Source of the DNA: Actinomycetota bacterium
GTDB taxonomy: Bacteria > Actinomycetota > AC-67
Direction: 5' to 3'
NCBI GenBank assembly: GCA_005883175.1
Contig: VAYV01000217.1
Span: 1-5,082, forward strand
Length of the DNA stretch: 5,082 nucleotides
Numbering within the stretch: the first letter of the stretch is position 1; every line of letters starts with the position of its first letter. Both the position numbers and the translations under genes were made by a program. Below the pieces are notes generated by a model. The model saw only the letters and a program-made list of their open reading frames with translations, ran no database searches and had not been told where the DNA came from. Of this stretch, positions 1 through 5,082 are shown in pieces.

Positions 1-827
1 CAACCAAGGCAGATTCTGGTAATAGCATCATCCTCGCCCTCACCAATCAGAAGGGCGGCGTCGGCAAGACGACCACCGCGGTGAACCTGGGAGCGTGCTT
101 GGCCGAGGGCGGCGCGCGCGTCCTGCTGGTGGACCTCGACCCGCAAGGCAACGCCACCACCGGCGTCGGGATCGACCGCGGATCGGTGAAGGCGGGAACG
201 TACGAGCTACTCGGCGGCAGCGGCGGCGCCGACGCGATCCTCGCCACCGACGTGGCCGGTCTGGACGTTCTGCCGTCGACGATCGATCTTGCCGGCGCCG
301 AGGTCGAGCTCGTCAGCGCGTTCTCGCGCGAGACCAAGCTCCGCCAAGGCCTCGCCGGGTTGCGCGGCGAGTACGACTTCGTTCTCATCGACTCGCCGCC
401 CTCACTCGGGCTGCTGACGATCAACGCCCTCGCGGCGTGCGACGAAGTCGTCGTTCCGATCCAGTGCGAGTACTACGCGCTTGAAGGGCTAGGGCAGCTC
501 ATCAGGACTTTGGAACTCGTGCGCGACGGCCTCAACCCTTCGCTTCGCGTCGGTGGCGTGGTGCTGACGATGTTCGACGCGCGCACGAAGCTCGCCGAGC
601 AAGTTGTCGCGGAGGTGCGCCGTCATTTCGGTGACGCAGTCTTCCGCTCGATCATTCCGCGGAGCGTTCGCCTCTCCGAAGCGCCCGGCTTCGGGAAACC
701 GATAATCCGTTACGACCCAAGCTCTCGCGCGGCGACCTCCTACAGGGAGCTTGCCGCCGAAGCGCGATCGCGCTGGCCGATCGTGCGAGCGGAGGCCCAA
801 CCGACGACTGAGGGGGAGAGCAGATGA
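1..827 (+). CDS. parA: Chromosome-partitioning ATPase ParA/Soj, 5'-partial
   Basis: This is the ParA/Soj-type P-loop ATPase that binds nucleoid DNA as an ATP dimer and moves ParB-bound origins apart. The reading frame is open to the window edge (first whole codon at 3), so the true start lies upstream; the GTG at 81 falls inside the Walker A region and is not a start. Of 274 visible residues, the deviant Walker A KGGVGKTT is at residues 17-24 (bases 51-74), with signature lysine K17 and catalytic K22. Walker A' DLDPQGN is at 44-50, and Walker B FVLIDSPPSLG has its Asp at 130. The C-terminal part, with IIPRSVRLSEAPGFGKPI, is typical of chromosomal Soj rather than MinD. Only a few N-terminal residues seem to be missing. 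It overlaps parB by four bases (ATGA), which implies translational coupling. Identification is firm. Confidence 0.96.
   Translation, partial: TKADSGNSIILALTNQKGGVGKTTTAVNLGACLAEGGARVLLVDLDPQGNATTGVGIDRGSVKAGTYELLGGSGGADAILATDVAGLDVLPSTIDLAGAEVELVSAFSRETKLRQGLAGLRGEYDFVLIDSPPSLGLLTINALAACDEVVVPIQCEYYALEGLGQLIRTLELVRDGLNPSLRVGGVVLTMFDARTKLAEQVVAEVRRHFGDAVFRSIIPRSVRLSEAPGFGKPIIRYDPSSRAATSYRELAAEARSRWPIVRAEAQPTTEGESR
812..818 (+). promoter_or_regulatory. Ribosome binding site of parB
   Basis: A purine-rich GGGGGAG lies inside the last codons of parA, five bases before the ATG at 824. It supports that ATG as the parB start and separate initiation despite the ATGA overlap with the parA stop. Confidence 0.6.
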
Positions 828-1705
828 CGGAGCTCAAGGGCGGGTTGGGTCGAGGTTTGTCGGCGTTACTGCCGCACGAGGTGCGCATCGCCGGCAGCCC
901 GCAGCTGCGCGACATCGCGATCGACGAGATCAAGCCGAACGCGCGCCAGCCTCGTACCGCGATCGACGACGATGCGCTCGGGGAGCTCGCCGCATCCATC
1001 AGATCCGTCGGTTTGCTCCAGCCGGTCGTCGTACGCCCGGTCGACGGAGGGTACGAGCTCGTGGCAGGCGAGCGCCGGTGGCGCGCGTGTCGTCTCGCAG
1101 GCCTCACTCGCGTCCCCGCGATCATCCGAGAGACCGGCGACGATCAGATGCTGCGCGACGCGTTGATCGAGAACCTGCAACGCGTCGACCTGAACCCACT
1201 GGAAGAGGCTGCGGCCTTCCGTCAGCTCGTCGACGACTTCGGCGCGACGCACGAGGAGATCGCCGATCGAGTCGGGAAAAGTCGCGCGGCCGTGACGAAC
1301 TCGCTCCGCCTGTTGCAGCTGTCGCCCGACGTTCAACAGCGCATCGCGGCGGGAACGTTCAGTGCCGCGCACGGGCGTGCGATCGCGGCGCTCGCCGATC
1401 ACGCGGCGCAATCGCGCGCGGCTGCGCGAATCGTCGCGGACGGTTTGAGCGTTCGGCAGACCGAAGAGCTCGTCCGGTCGATGGTCGGCACGGGCGAACC
1501 GTTGCGCGAGCGCGCAGCTGCTCGACGTGATCCGAAGAAGGAGCGGTCGGCCGGGATTTTGGAAGCGGAGATGCTGCTGTCCGATATCCTGGGAACGCGC
1601 GTCGTCGTCGAGCCGGGCCGCCGCCGTGGGCGGATCTCGATCGAGTTCGCCGACTTCGAAGACCTCGACCGCATCGTGCGACTCATCGGAGGGAACGGAC
1701 ACTAG
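824..1705 (+). CDS. parB: Chromosome-partitioning protein ParB/Spo0J
   Basis: ParB binds parS sites near the origin, hydrolyses CTP to slide as a clamp, and is the partner of ParA. The 293-residue product has usual length and all expected parts. The N-terminal ParA-interaction motif GLGRGLSALLP is at residues 7-17. The CTP-binding N-domain includes NARQPR at 39-44 and the GERRWRA box at 82-88. ENLQRVDLNP is at 116-125, a helix-turn-helix for parS recognition spans about 143-165, and AAHGRA is at 181-186. The C-terminal dimerization domain (about 245-290) is preceded by a charged linker. The ATG start at 824 has a good ribosome binding site and begins with the conserved N-terminal motif. The gene follows parA directly and its stop TAG shares its last base with the GTG of the next gene. 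No parS palindrome was found in the window. Identification is firm. Confidence 0.96.
   Translation: MTELKGGLGRGLSALLPHEVRIAGSPQLRDIAIDEIKPNARQPRTAIDDDALGELAASIRSVGLLQPVVVRPVDGGYELVAGERRWRACRLAGLTRVPAIIRETGDDQMLRDALIENLQRVDLNPLEEAAAFRQLVDDFGATHEEIADRVGKSRAAVTNSLRLLQLSPDVQQRIAAGTFSAAHGRAIAALADHAAQSRAAARIVADGLSVRQTEELVRSMVGTGEPLRERAAARRDPKKERSAGILEAEMLLSDILGTRVVVEPGRRRGRISIEFADFEDLDRIVRLIGGNGH
1688..1693 (+). promoter_or_regulatory. Ribosome binding site of the alaC-like gene
   Basis: GGAGGG lies within the end of parB, 11 bases before the GTG at 1705. It supports GTG initiation directly at the parB stop codon (TAGTG, one-base overlap). Confidence 0.5.
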
Positions 1706-2731
1706 TGGAATTCCGCCGCATCGATCGCCTCCCGCCGTACGTATTCAACGTCGTCAACGATCTCAAGCCGAGCGCGCGCCGCGCCGGCGAGGACATCATC
1801 GACCTCGGTATGGGCAACCCCGATCTCGCGACGCCGACGCACATCGTCGACAAGCTGACGGAAGCGGCCGAGAACCCGCGGAACCATCGCTACTCGACCA
1901 GTCGGGGGATCCCCAAGCTCCGTAAGGCGATCGTCGACTGGTACGACCGGCGGTACAACGTGAGGCTCGACGCGGAAACCGAAGCGATGAGCACGATGGG
2001 CGCGAAGGAAGCGATCAGCCACATGGCCTGGACGCTCGTTGCGCCGGGCGATACGTGTCTGGTGCCGGAGCCGACCTATCCGATCCACACGTTCTCCGTG
2101 GCGCTCGCCGGCGCCGATGTGCGTTCGGTTCCGCTCGGACCGGATCAGGACTTCTTTGAGAACATGAAAGACGCGTACGAAGGAACATGGCCGCGCCCCC
2201 GTCTCATCATCACGAGCTTCCCGCACAACCCCACAACGACCTGTGTTGACCTCTCGTTCTTCGAGCAGCTTGTCGCCTTCGCGAAGGAGCACGAGATGCT
2301 CGTGATCCACGATTTCGCGTATGCGGACCTGACGTTCGACGAGTATCAGGCTCCCAGCCTCCTTCAAGTACCCGGCGCGAAGGACGTCGGCGTCGAGATC
2401 TTCTCGATGTCGAAGTCGTTCTCGATGGCGGGATGGAGGATACACGTATCGCGCGCGCCGCGACACCCTGATCGAAGGCCTGGCGCGCGCGGGATGGGAC
2501 GTTCCCTCGCCGAAGGCGACGATGTTCGTCTGGGCGGAGATCCCGGAGGAACACCGTGCCGACGGCTCGCTCGAGTTCGCGAAGTTCTTGTTGAAGGAAG
2601 GCAAGGTCGCGGTGTCACCGGGGGTCGGCTTCGGCCGAGCAGGTGATCGCTTCGTGCGGTTCGCACTCGTCGAGAACGAACATCGCATCCGGCAAGCGAC
2701 GAGGGGGATCCGCAAGGCGTTGGGGGGATGA
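1705..2731 (+). pseudogene. alaC: Alanine transaminase AlaC-like gene with internal deletion and frameshift
   Basis: This is a fold-type I PLP aminotransferase that closely matches E. coli AlaC (alanine from pyruvate and glutamate) in recalled motifs. The first frame (1705-2439, 245 residues) starts with RIDRLPPYVFN and HRYSTSRGIP. It holds the PLP-site residues N175, D203 and Y206, and the Schiff-base lysine K237 in SMSKSFSMAGWR. Directly after GWR, similarity jumps to another frame: YRARRDTLIEGLARAGW from 2447, then SLEFAKFLLKEGK and VRFALVEN with the carboxylate-binding Arg at about 2657, ending at TGA 2729-2731. AlaC has about 50 residues between these two parts (from GFxVGN through IKSYxDYG to the helix before YRxRRD); only 7 bases are left here. 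About 143 bases are therefore missing, and 143 is not a multiple of three, so translation of the first frame runs on to a stop at 2644-2646. Both halves are otherwise well conserved, so the lesion is recent or an assembly artefact. A full-length enzyme cannot be made from this sequence. Confidence 0.88.
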
Positions 2732-2880
2732 ACCCCGGCGGCGAAGGACGGCGCGCGCTGATCGCCACGATGCTCGGTGCGGTGCTGGGGCTCATCGCCG
2801 TCGTCTTCGCGCGCCGCGATCGATCGCAGCGAGGACCGGCGAAGGAAGGTCGGGGATGGCGCGGCAGATCCGCGACCTGA
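2728..2880 (+). CDS. Small predicted single-pass membrane protein, 50 aa
   Basis: This short ORF begins at an ATG overlapping the alaC stop by four bases (ATGA), the same coupling as between parA and parB, with a run of six G just before it. The product has a short polar start (MNPGGEGRR), one hydrophobic stretch at residues about 10-28 (ALIATMLGAVLGLIAVVFA), and a basic tail rich in Arg, Lys and Gly. Positive charge flanks both sides of the segment, so topology is unclear. The last 25 bases overlap the start of the next gene in another frame. I do not recognise a family; its look recalls small YtxH-like anchors, but that is only a resemblance. It could be a chance ORF, though the hydrophobic segment and the ATGA junction favour a real gene. 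Confidence 0.5.
   Translation: MNPGGEGRRALIATMLGAVLGLIAVVFARRDRSQRGPAKEGRGWRGRSAT
2842..2850 (+). promoter_or_regulatory. Ribosome binding site of the GNAT-like gene
   Basis: AAGGAAGGT lies five bases before the ATG at 2856. It selects this ATG and the frame that encodes the conserved CRGCVFWE N-terminus, rather than a GTG at 2777 in the frame of the downstream acetyltransferase core. Confidence 0.55.
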
Positions 2881-3394
2881 CCAACACAACCCTCGACGAC
2901 GTTCCGCGCCCGTGCCGAGGGTGTGTTTTCTGGGAGTATGCGCCGGCCGATCGCGCGCTCCGGTGGGGTTCGCGCTGTTCGGCCCACAAGACGCGTTCCG
3001 CGGCGCGGACGTTTTCCCGCTCCGCATCTCACGCGACGCGCTGTTCCTCGCGATGCTGCGCATCCTTCCCGACGCGACGGGGCGCGGCGTCGGCAAGGCG
3101 CTCGTACACGCGGTGCTGAAGGAAGCCAAGGCGCGCGGGAAGCGCGCGGTCGAGTGCTACGGCGACAGAGGATGGCAGCACGAAGCGTGCATCGTGCCGG
3201 CGTCGTTCCTCGAATCGATCGGCTTCCGCGTGAAACGCGAGCATCCGCGTTTCCCCCTGTATCGGATCGATCTCGGCTCGCTCGCGAAGGCGAGCAAGAA
3301 CGTCGAAGCTGCGGTCGAGGCGTTCCTGGACAACCTGTTCAACAACGAGCCCGCGGTGGGGAAGGCGCCGGCCCGCTCGAACGCGGTCCGCTAG
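2856..3394 (+). pseudogene. GNAT-family acetyltransferase-like gene (Rv3916c position) with internal deletion and frameshift
   Basis: This resembles the uncharacterised GNAT-family protein found next to parB in actinobacteria (Rv3916c position in M. tuberculosis); its substrate is unknown. The N-terminus, in the frame of ATG 2856, reads through VPRPCRGCVFWEYAP with a CxxC at residues 20 and 23. Similarity then switches to another frame at about 2957: APVGFALFGP, the acetyl-CoA loop GRGVGKAL (about 3080-3104), RAVECYGD, PASFLESIGF and a C-terminal helix ending at TAG 3392-3394. Relatives as I recall them have about 40 residues between FWE and the VGxALFAP strand, including a conserved W and a DG turn; these are absent in all frames. 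So there is a deletion as well as a frameshift. From 2856 the first frame runs to a stop just after 3116 and yields no GNAT core. An alternative is initiation at GTG 2777 in the core frame, but that leader is low-complexity and looks non-coding. The stop overlaps the cwlM stop. Confidence 0.72.
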
Positions 3395-4464
3395 ACGCCG
3401 GCGGGCTCGCGCGCGAAACGCCGAAGACCCTCGGCGATCGCCGCGGCCAGCTGCTGCTGGAATCCCGGATCGACGAGCAGCCGCTCCTCGTCCGGGTTCG
3501 TGATGTACCCGGCTTCCAGCATCACGGCGGGCATCCTCGTCTCGCGAAGCACGGGGAAAGTCTTCGCGTGCGCACGTCCGTCGATGAAGCCGAGCGTGCA
3601 CACGTGCTCGAGCAGCAGCTCGGCGACCCGCATCCCGGTCTCGGAGTGGAAGCGCTCGTGGCCGAAGTAGAACGCGGCCGCGCCGCGCGCGCTCGGCTCG
3701 GCGCCGCCTGCGTGCAACGCGAGGAACAGATCGGCTTCGAGCGTGTTCGCGAGCGTCGCGCGCTCCGCGTCTGCCGGTCCATCGCCGGGCCGCCGCGTGA
3801 GGAAGACCTGCGTTCCCGACGCCGTTAGCGCCGCTTCGAGCGCGGTCGCGATCGCGAAGCACACGACGTCCTCGCGCGCGCCTCCGGGGCCGACGAATCC
3901 GGGGTCGTCGCCCCCGTGGCCGGGATCGACTACGACGCGGAGTCCCGCGATTCCCGTCGCGGTCCGCCGTCGTAGCGCTTCGCGCTCACGAAGCACACCG
4001 ATGGGAAGGTCGCTCGCCATGCGCGGCAAGCCGGTGAGCGCGCGCACGGATTGCGCGGCGATGATGCCGTCCGGCGGAAGCCCGTAGTTACGTTGGAACT
4101 CGCGAACCGCCGTTTCGGTTTGCGCGCCGAAGATCCCGTCGATGCGGCCGGAGTTGAGCCCGAGTGTCGCCAGCCGGTCTTGGAGGTCGCGCACGTCGTC
4201 GCCTCGAAGGTGGGGGGCTGCCAAGTACAAGACGCGATCGCCGAGCCGCCACGACGCTTCGACGAGCTGGCGCCAGGTGTCGTCGCCCACGATGCCGTCC
4301 ACGCTCAGGCCGCGCTCTTGCTGGAACGCCATGACCCGCAATTTGGTCTCGGGTCCGAAGACGCCGCTCAGCTCCTTGTCGGATGCCGGGTGGCCGAGCG
4401 CCGCGAGCCGGCGCTGGACGTCGGCGACCTGCCGGCCCCGATCACCTTCCCGGATGACGCGCAT
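3391..4464 (-). CDS. cwlM: CwlM-like protein: two peptidoglycan-binding domains plus Amidase_3 fold
   Basis: The family is N-acetylmuramoyl-L-alanine amidase; the mycobacterial orthologue CwlM is cytoplasmic and stimulates MurA after PknB phosphorylation. From ATG 4464 the product has 357 residues. Two PG_binding_1 repeats lie at about 7-67 and 87-145, each with a DGIxG motif, followed by Amidase_3 at about 176-350. Candidate zinc ligands are H183 in DPGHGG, E198 and H251 in LALHAG, and the catalytic Glu is E317 in MLEAGY, so the active site looks complete. There is no signal peptide or membrane segment, as in CwlM. A GTG at 4479 would add five residues, but it falls inside a hairpin, so I prefer ATG 4464, preceded by a weak GAAAGAAG. 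The C-terminus stops soon after the amidase fold, with no Ser or Thr in the last 35 residues. It lies 51 bases downstream of trxA, probably co-transcribed, and converges on the GNAT gene. Confidence 0.87.
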   Translation of the reverse strand: MRVIREGDRGRQVADVQRRLAALGHPASDKELSGVFGPETKLRVMAFQQERGLSVDGIVGDDTWRQLVEASWRLGDRVLYLAAPHLRGDDVRDLQDRLATLGLNSGRIDGIFGAQTETAVREFQRNYGLPPDGIIAAQSVRALTGLPRMASDLPIGVLREREALRRRTATGIAGLRVVVDPGHGGDDPGFVGPGGAREDVVCFAIATALEAALTASGTQVFLTRRPGDGPADAERATLANTLEADLFLALHAGGAEPSARGAAAFYFGHERFHSETGMRVAELLLEHVCTLGFIDGRAHAKTFPVLRETRMPAVMLEAGYITNPDEERLLVDPGFQQQLAAAIAEGLRRFAREPAGV

Positions 4465-4475
4465 GCTTCTTTCTC

Positions 4476-4511
4476 GCACGCTTCGCGTGCTTAAGCCAAG
4501 TCCGAACGGAC
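4476..4511 (-). other. Two tandem small hairpins between trxA and cwlM
   Basis: The 51-base gap between the trxA stop and the cwlM ATG holds two perfect inverted repeats. Read on the minus strand, first comes GTCC-GTTC-GGAC (4511-4500), then GCACGC-GAA-GCGTGC (4490-4476), which ends 11 bases before the cwlM ATG. The second contains GCGAAGC, known from biophysical work as an unusually stable DNA mini-hairpin. There is no T-run after either, so a standard intrinsic terminator is unlikely. They could affect mRNA stability, partial termination or access to the cwlM ribosome binding site. The structure is seen in the sequence; the role is inference. Confidence 0.45.
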
Positions 4512-4515
4512 GGTG

Positions 4516-4845
4516 TTAGACCAGATACTGGGACAGCTCTGACAGGATCTGGGCTTTCCCGCGGGCGCCGACGATGCGGGCTTTCTCGACTCCGTCGACG
4601 AACAGCAGCATGGAGGGGATCGAGAGGACGCCGTAACGGCGCGTCGTTTCGGGGTTGTTGTCGACGTCGAGCTTGCGAACGACGAGCTTGCCGGAGTTCT
4701 CGTTCGCGATCTCATCGATGACGGGAGCCACCATATGGCAGGGACCACACCACTCCGCCCAGAAGTCGACGAGAACGGGGGTCGCGCTCTTCAAGACTTC
4801 ATGCTCGAAGTCAGAGTCCGTCACCGTAGCCGTCGTGCTGCCCAT
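4516..4845 (-). CDS. trxA: Thioredoxin
   Basis: This is a small cytoplasmic dithiol-disulfide oxidoreductase, normally reduced by thioredoxin reductase. The 109-residue product has the usual thioredoxin length and fold. VLVDFWAEWCGPC contains buried D27 and the redox-active pair C33 and C36, and the conserved cis-proline is P77 in SIPS. The hydrophobic strands LVVRKLDVD and MLLFVDG are in the expected places. The residue after the second Cys is His (WCGPCH) where many thioredoxins have Lys, and the cis-Pro is preceded by Ile as usual. There is no signal peptide. The ATG start at 4845 is supported by GGAGG eight bases upstream. In Mycobacterium a reductase gene (trxB) precedes this gene; here the upstream neighbour is a different protein. 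The gene is followed by cwlM on the same strand, as in other actinobacteria. Identification is firm. Confidence 0.95.
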   Translation of the reverse strand: MGSTTATVTDSDFEHEVLKSATPVLVDFWAEWCGPCHMVAPVIDEIANENSGKLVVRKLDVDNNPETTRRYGVLSIPSMLLFVDGVEKARIVGARGKAQILSELSQYLV

Positions 4846-4853
4846 CCTCGCAA

Positions 4854-4858
4854 CCTCC
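4854..4858 (-). promoter_or_regulatory. Ribosome binding site of trxA
   Basis: GGAGG on the minus strand (CCTCC on plus), eight bases upstream of the trxA ATG, fixes that start. No convincing -35/-10 pair was found in the remaining bases up to 4928. Confidence 0.65.
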
Positions 4859-4928
4859 GATTTCCAGAATGTCCCTTTGACAATCTACCCCGTCGGGGCG
4901 CTTTCAAGAACGCGGGCCCTCCGGGCGG

Positions 4929-5082
4929 CTATTCCTTGGCCGCCCCGGCCGCCCCGGCCGCAGCGTCGAGCGCCCGGGCGTTGAGGGCCCGCGCCGCGTC
5001 GTCGCGGTTCTCGATCAGGTAGCGGCGAACCGGCGGTGCCGCGTCCTTGTGGGCCTCGAGGTACGCGTCGGTCTCGGTGATG
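4929..5082 (-). CDS. C-terminal 50 residues of an unidentified protein (5' end outside the window)
   Basis: On the minus strand a frame is open from the window edge (first whole codon at 5081-5079) to TAG at 4931-4929. It encodes ITETDAYLEAHKDAAPPV at the start, then a charged helix-like stretch with YLIENRDD and RALNARALD, and an Ala/Gly tail (AAAGAAGAAKE). About nine in ten third codon positions are G or C, as in the neighbouring genes, which supports coding. I do not recognise the family. It does not look like the C-terminus of thioredoxin reductase, the usual partner upstream of trxA. The tail is written by a short GC repeat (about 4938-4960). It ends 83 bases before trxA and could be in the same transcription unit. 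Confidence 0.6.
   Translation of the reverse strand, partial: ITETDAYLEAHKDAAPPVRRYLIENRDDAARALNARALDAAAGAAGAAKE

Noticed and set aside
751..1530. Arg/Ala-rich open frame on the plus strand overlapping parB
   Set aside because: It runs inside the well-supported parA and parB frames and its composition is typical of an off-frame reading of GC-rich coding DNA.
2434..2450. Programmed ribosomal frameshift joining the two halves of alaC
   Set aside because: A frameshift alone would not restore the roughly 50 residues missing between the halves, and no slippery heptamer is seen at the junction.
2777..2855. GTG 2777 as the start of the acetyltransferase frame
   Set aside because: The predicted leader is low-complexity and lacks family similarity, whereas ATG 2856 has a strong ribosome binding site and the conserved CRGCVFWE N-terminus in another frame.
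1702..3129. Long open frame on the minus strand, 475 codons, opposite alaC and GNAT
   Set aside because: It is the antisense of recognisable protein homology on the plus strand; its translation is rich in Arg, Ser and Pro and shows no domain. Such frames are common in GC-rich DNA.
3222..3237. Possible ParB site (parS): right half GTGAAACG close to the consensus half-site
   Set aside because: The left half matches poorly (about 11 of 16 bases overall against TGTTTCACGTGAAACA), so the palindrome is missing; it also lies within conserved GNAT coding sequence. No better parS was seen.
3367..3406. Possible bidirectional terminator from GCCCGC/GCGGGC around the convergent stops
   Set aside because: The stem is only six base pairs with a 24-base loop and no T-run on either side; expected by chance in GC-rich sequence.
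4888..4898. CCCC-GTC-GGGG hairpin between the unidentified gene and trxA
   Set aside because: A four-base-pair stem without a following T-run is too weak to call a terminator.
4878..4910. Possible trxA promoter on the minus strand (TTGAAA or TTGTCA with TAGATT)
   Set aside because: TTGAAA to TAGATT leaves a 14-base spacer, and TTGTCA has no plausible -10 element at 16-18 bases. No supported pair.

Overview
The window is GC-rich and strongly biased to G or C at third codon positions. It matches the chromosome-partitioning locus that lies near the replication origin in Actinobacteriota. On the plus strand are parA (5' end outside the window) and parB, then a broken alanine transaminase gene, a tiny membrane-protein ORF and a broken GNAT-family gene. 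Converging on these from the minus strand are a CwlM-like amidase-fold gene and, upstream of it, a thioredoxin gene. From memory, the Mycobacterium tuberculosis order is parA (Rv3918c), parB (Rv3917c), Rv3916c, then convergent cwlM (Rv3915) and trxC (Rv3914). The window reproduces this, with alaC and a small ORF inserted between parB and the Rv3916c-like gene. I infer an actinobacterium, possibly from a deep-branching or uncultured lineage; genus cannot be told from this sequence.

Layout: parA 1-827 (+), parB 824-1705 (+), alaC-like 1705-2731 (+, disrupted), small membrane ORF 2728-2880 (+), GNAT-like 2856-3394 (+, disrupted), cwlM-like 3391-4464 (-), two small hairpins 4476-4511, trxA 4516-4845 (-), short intergenic stretch 4846-4928, and the C-terminal 50 codons of an unidentified protein 4929-5082 (-). 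Coding density is extreme: the plus-strand genes overlap by 4, 1, 4 and 25 bases, and the convergent GNAT and cwlM genes share one CTAG tetranucleotide for both stop codons.

ParA (ATPase) and ParB (CTP-dependent DNA clamp) segregate origins. CwlM in mycobacteria is a cytoplasmic regulator of peptidoglycan precursor synthesis, and thioredoxin keeps cytoplasmic thiols reduced, so the locus mixes chromosome segregation, cell-wall control and redox functions.

The main anomaly is that the two neighbouring accessory genes, alaC and GNAT, each lack an internal block of about 40-50 codons and change reading frame at the junction, while parA, parB, cwlM and trxA look intact. This is either recent gene decay or an assembly artefact. 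I saw no clearly new multi-gene system, CRISPR array, RNA gene or mobile element.
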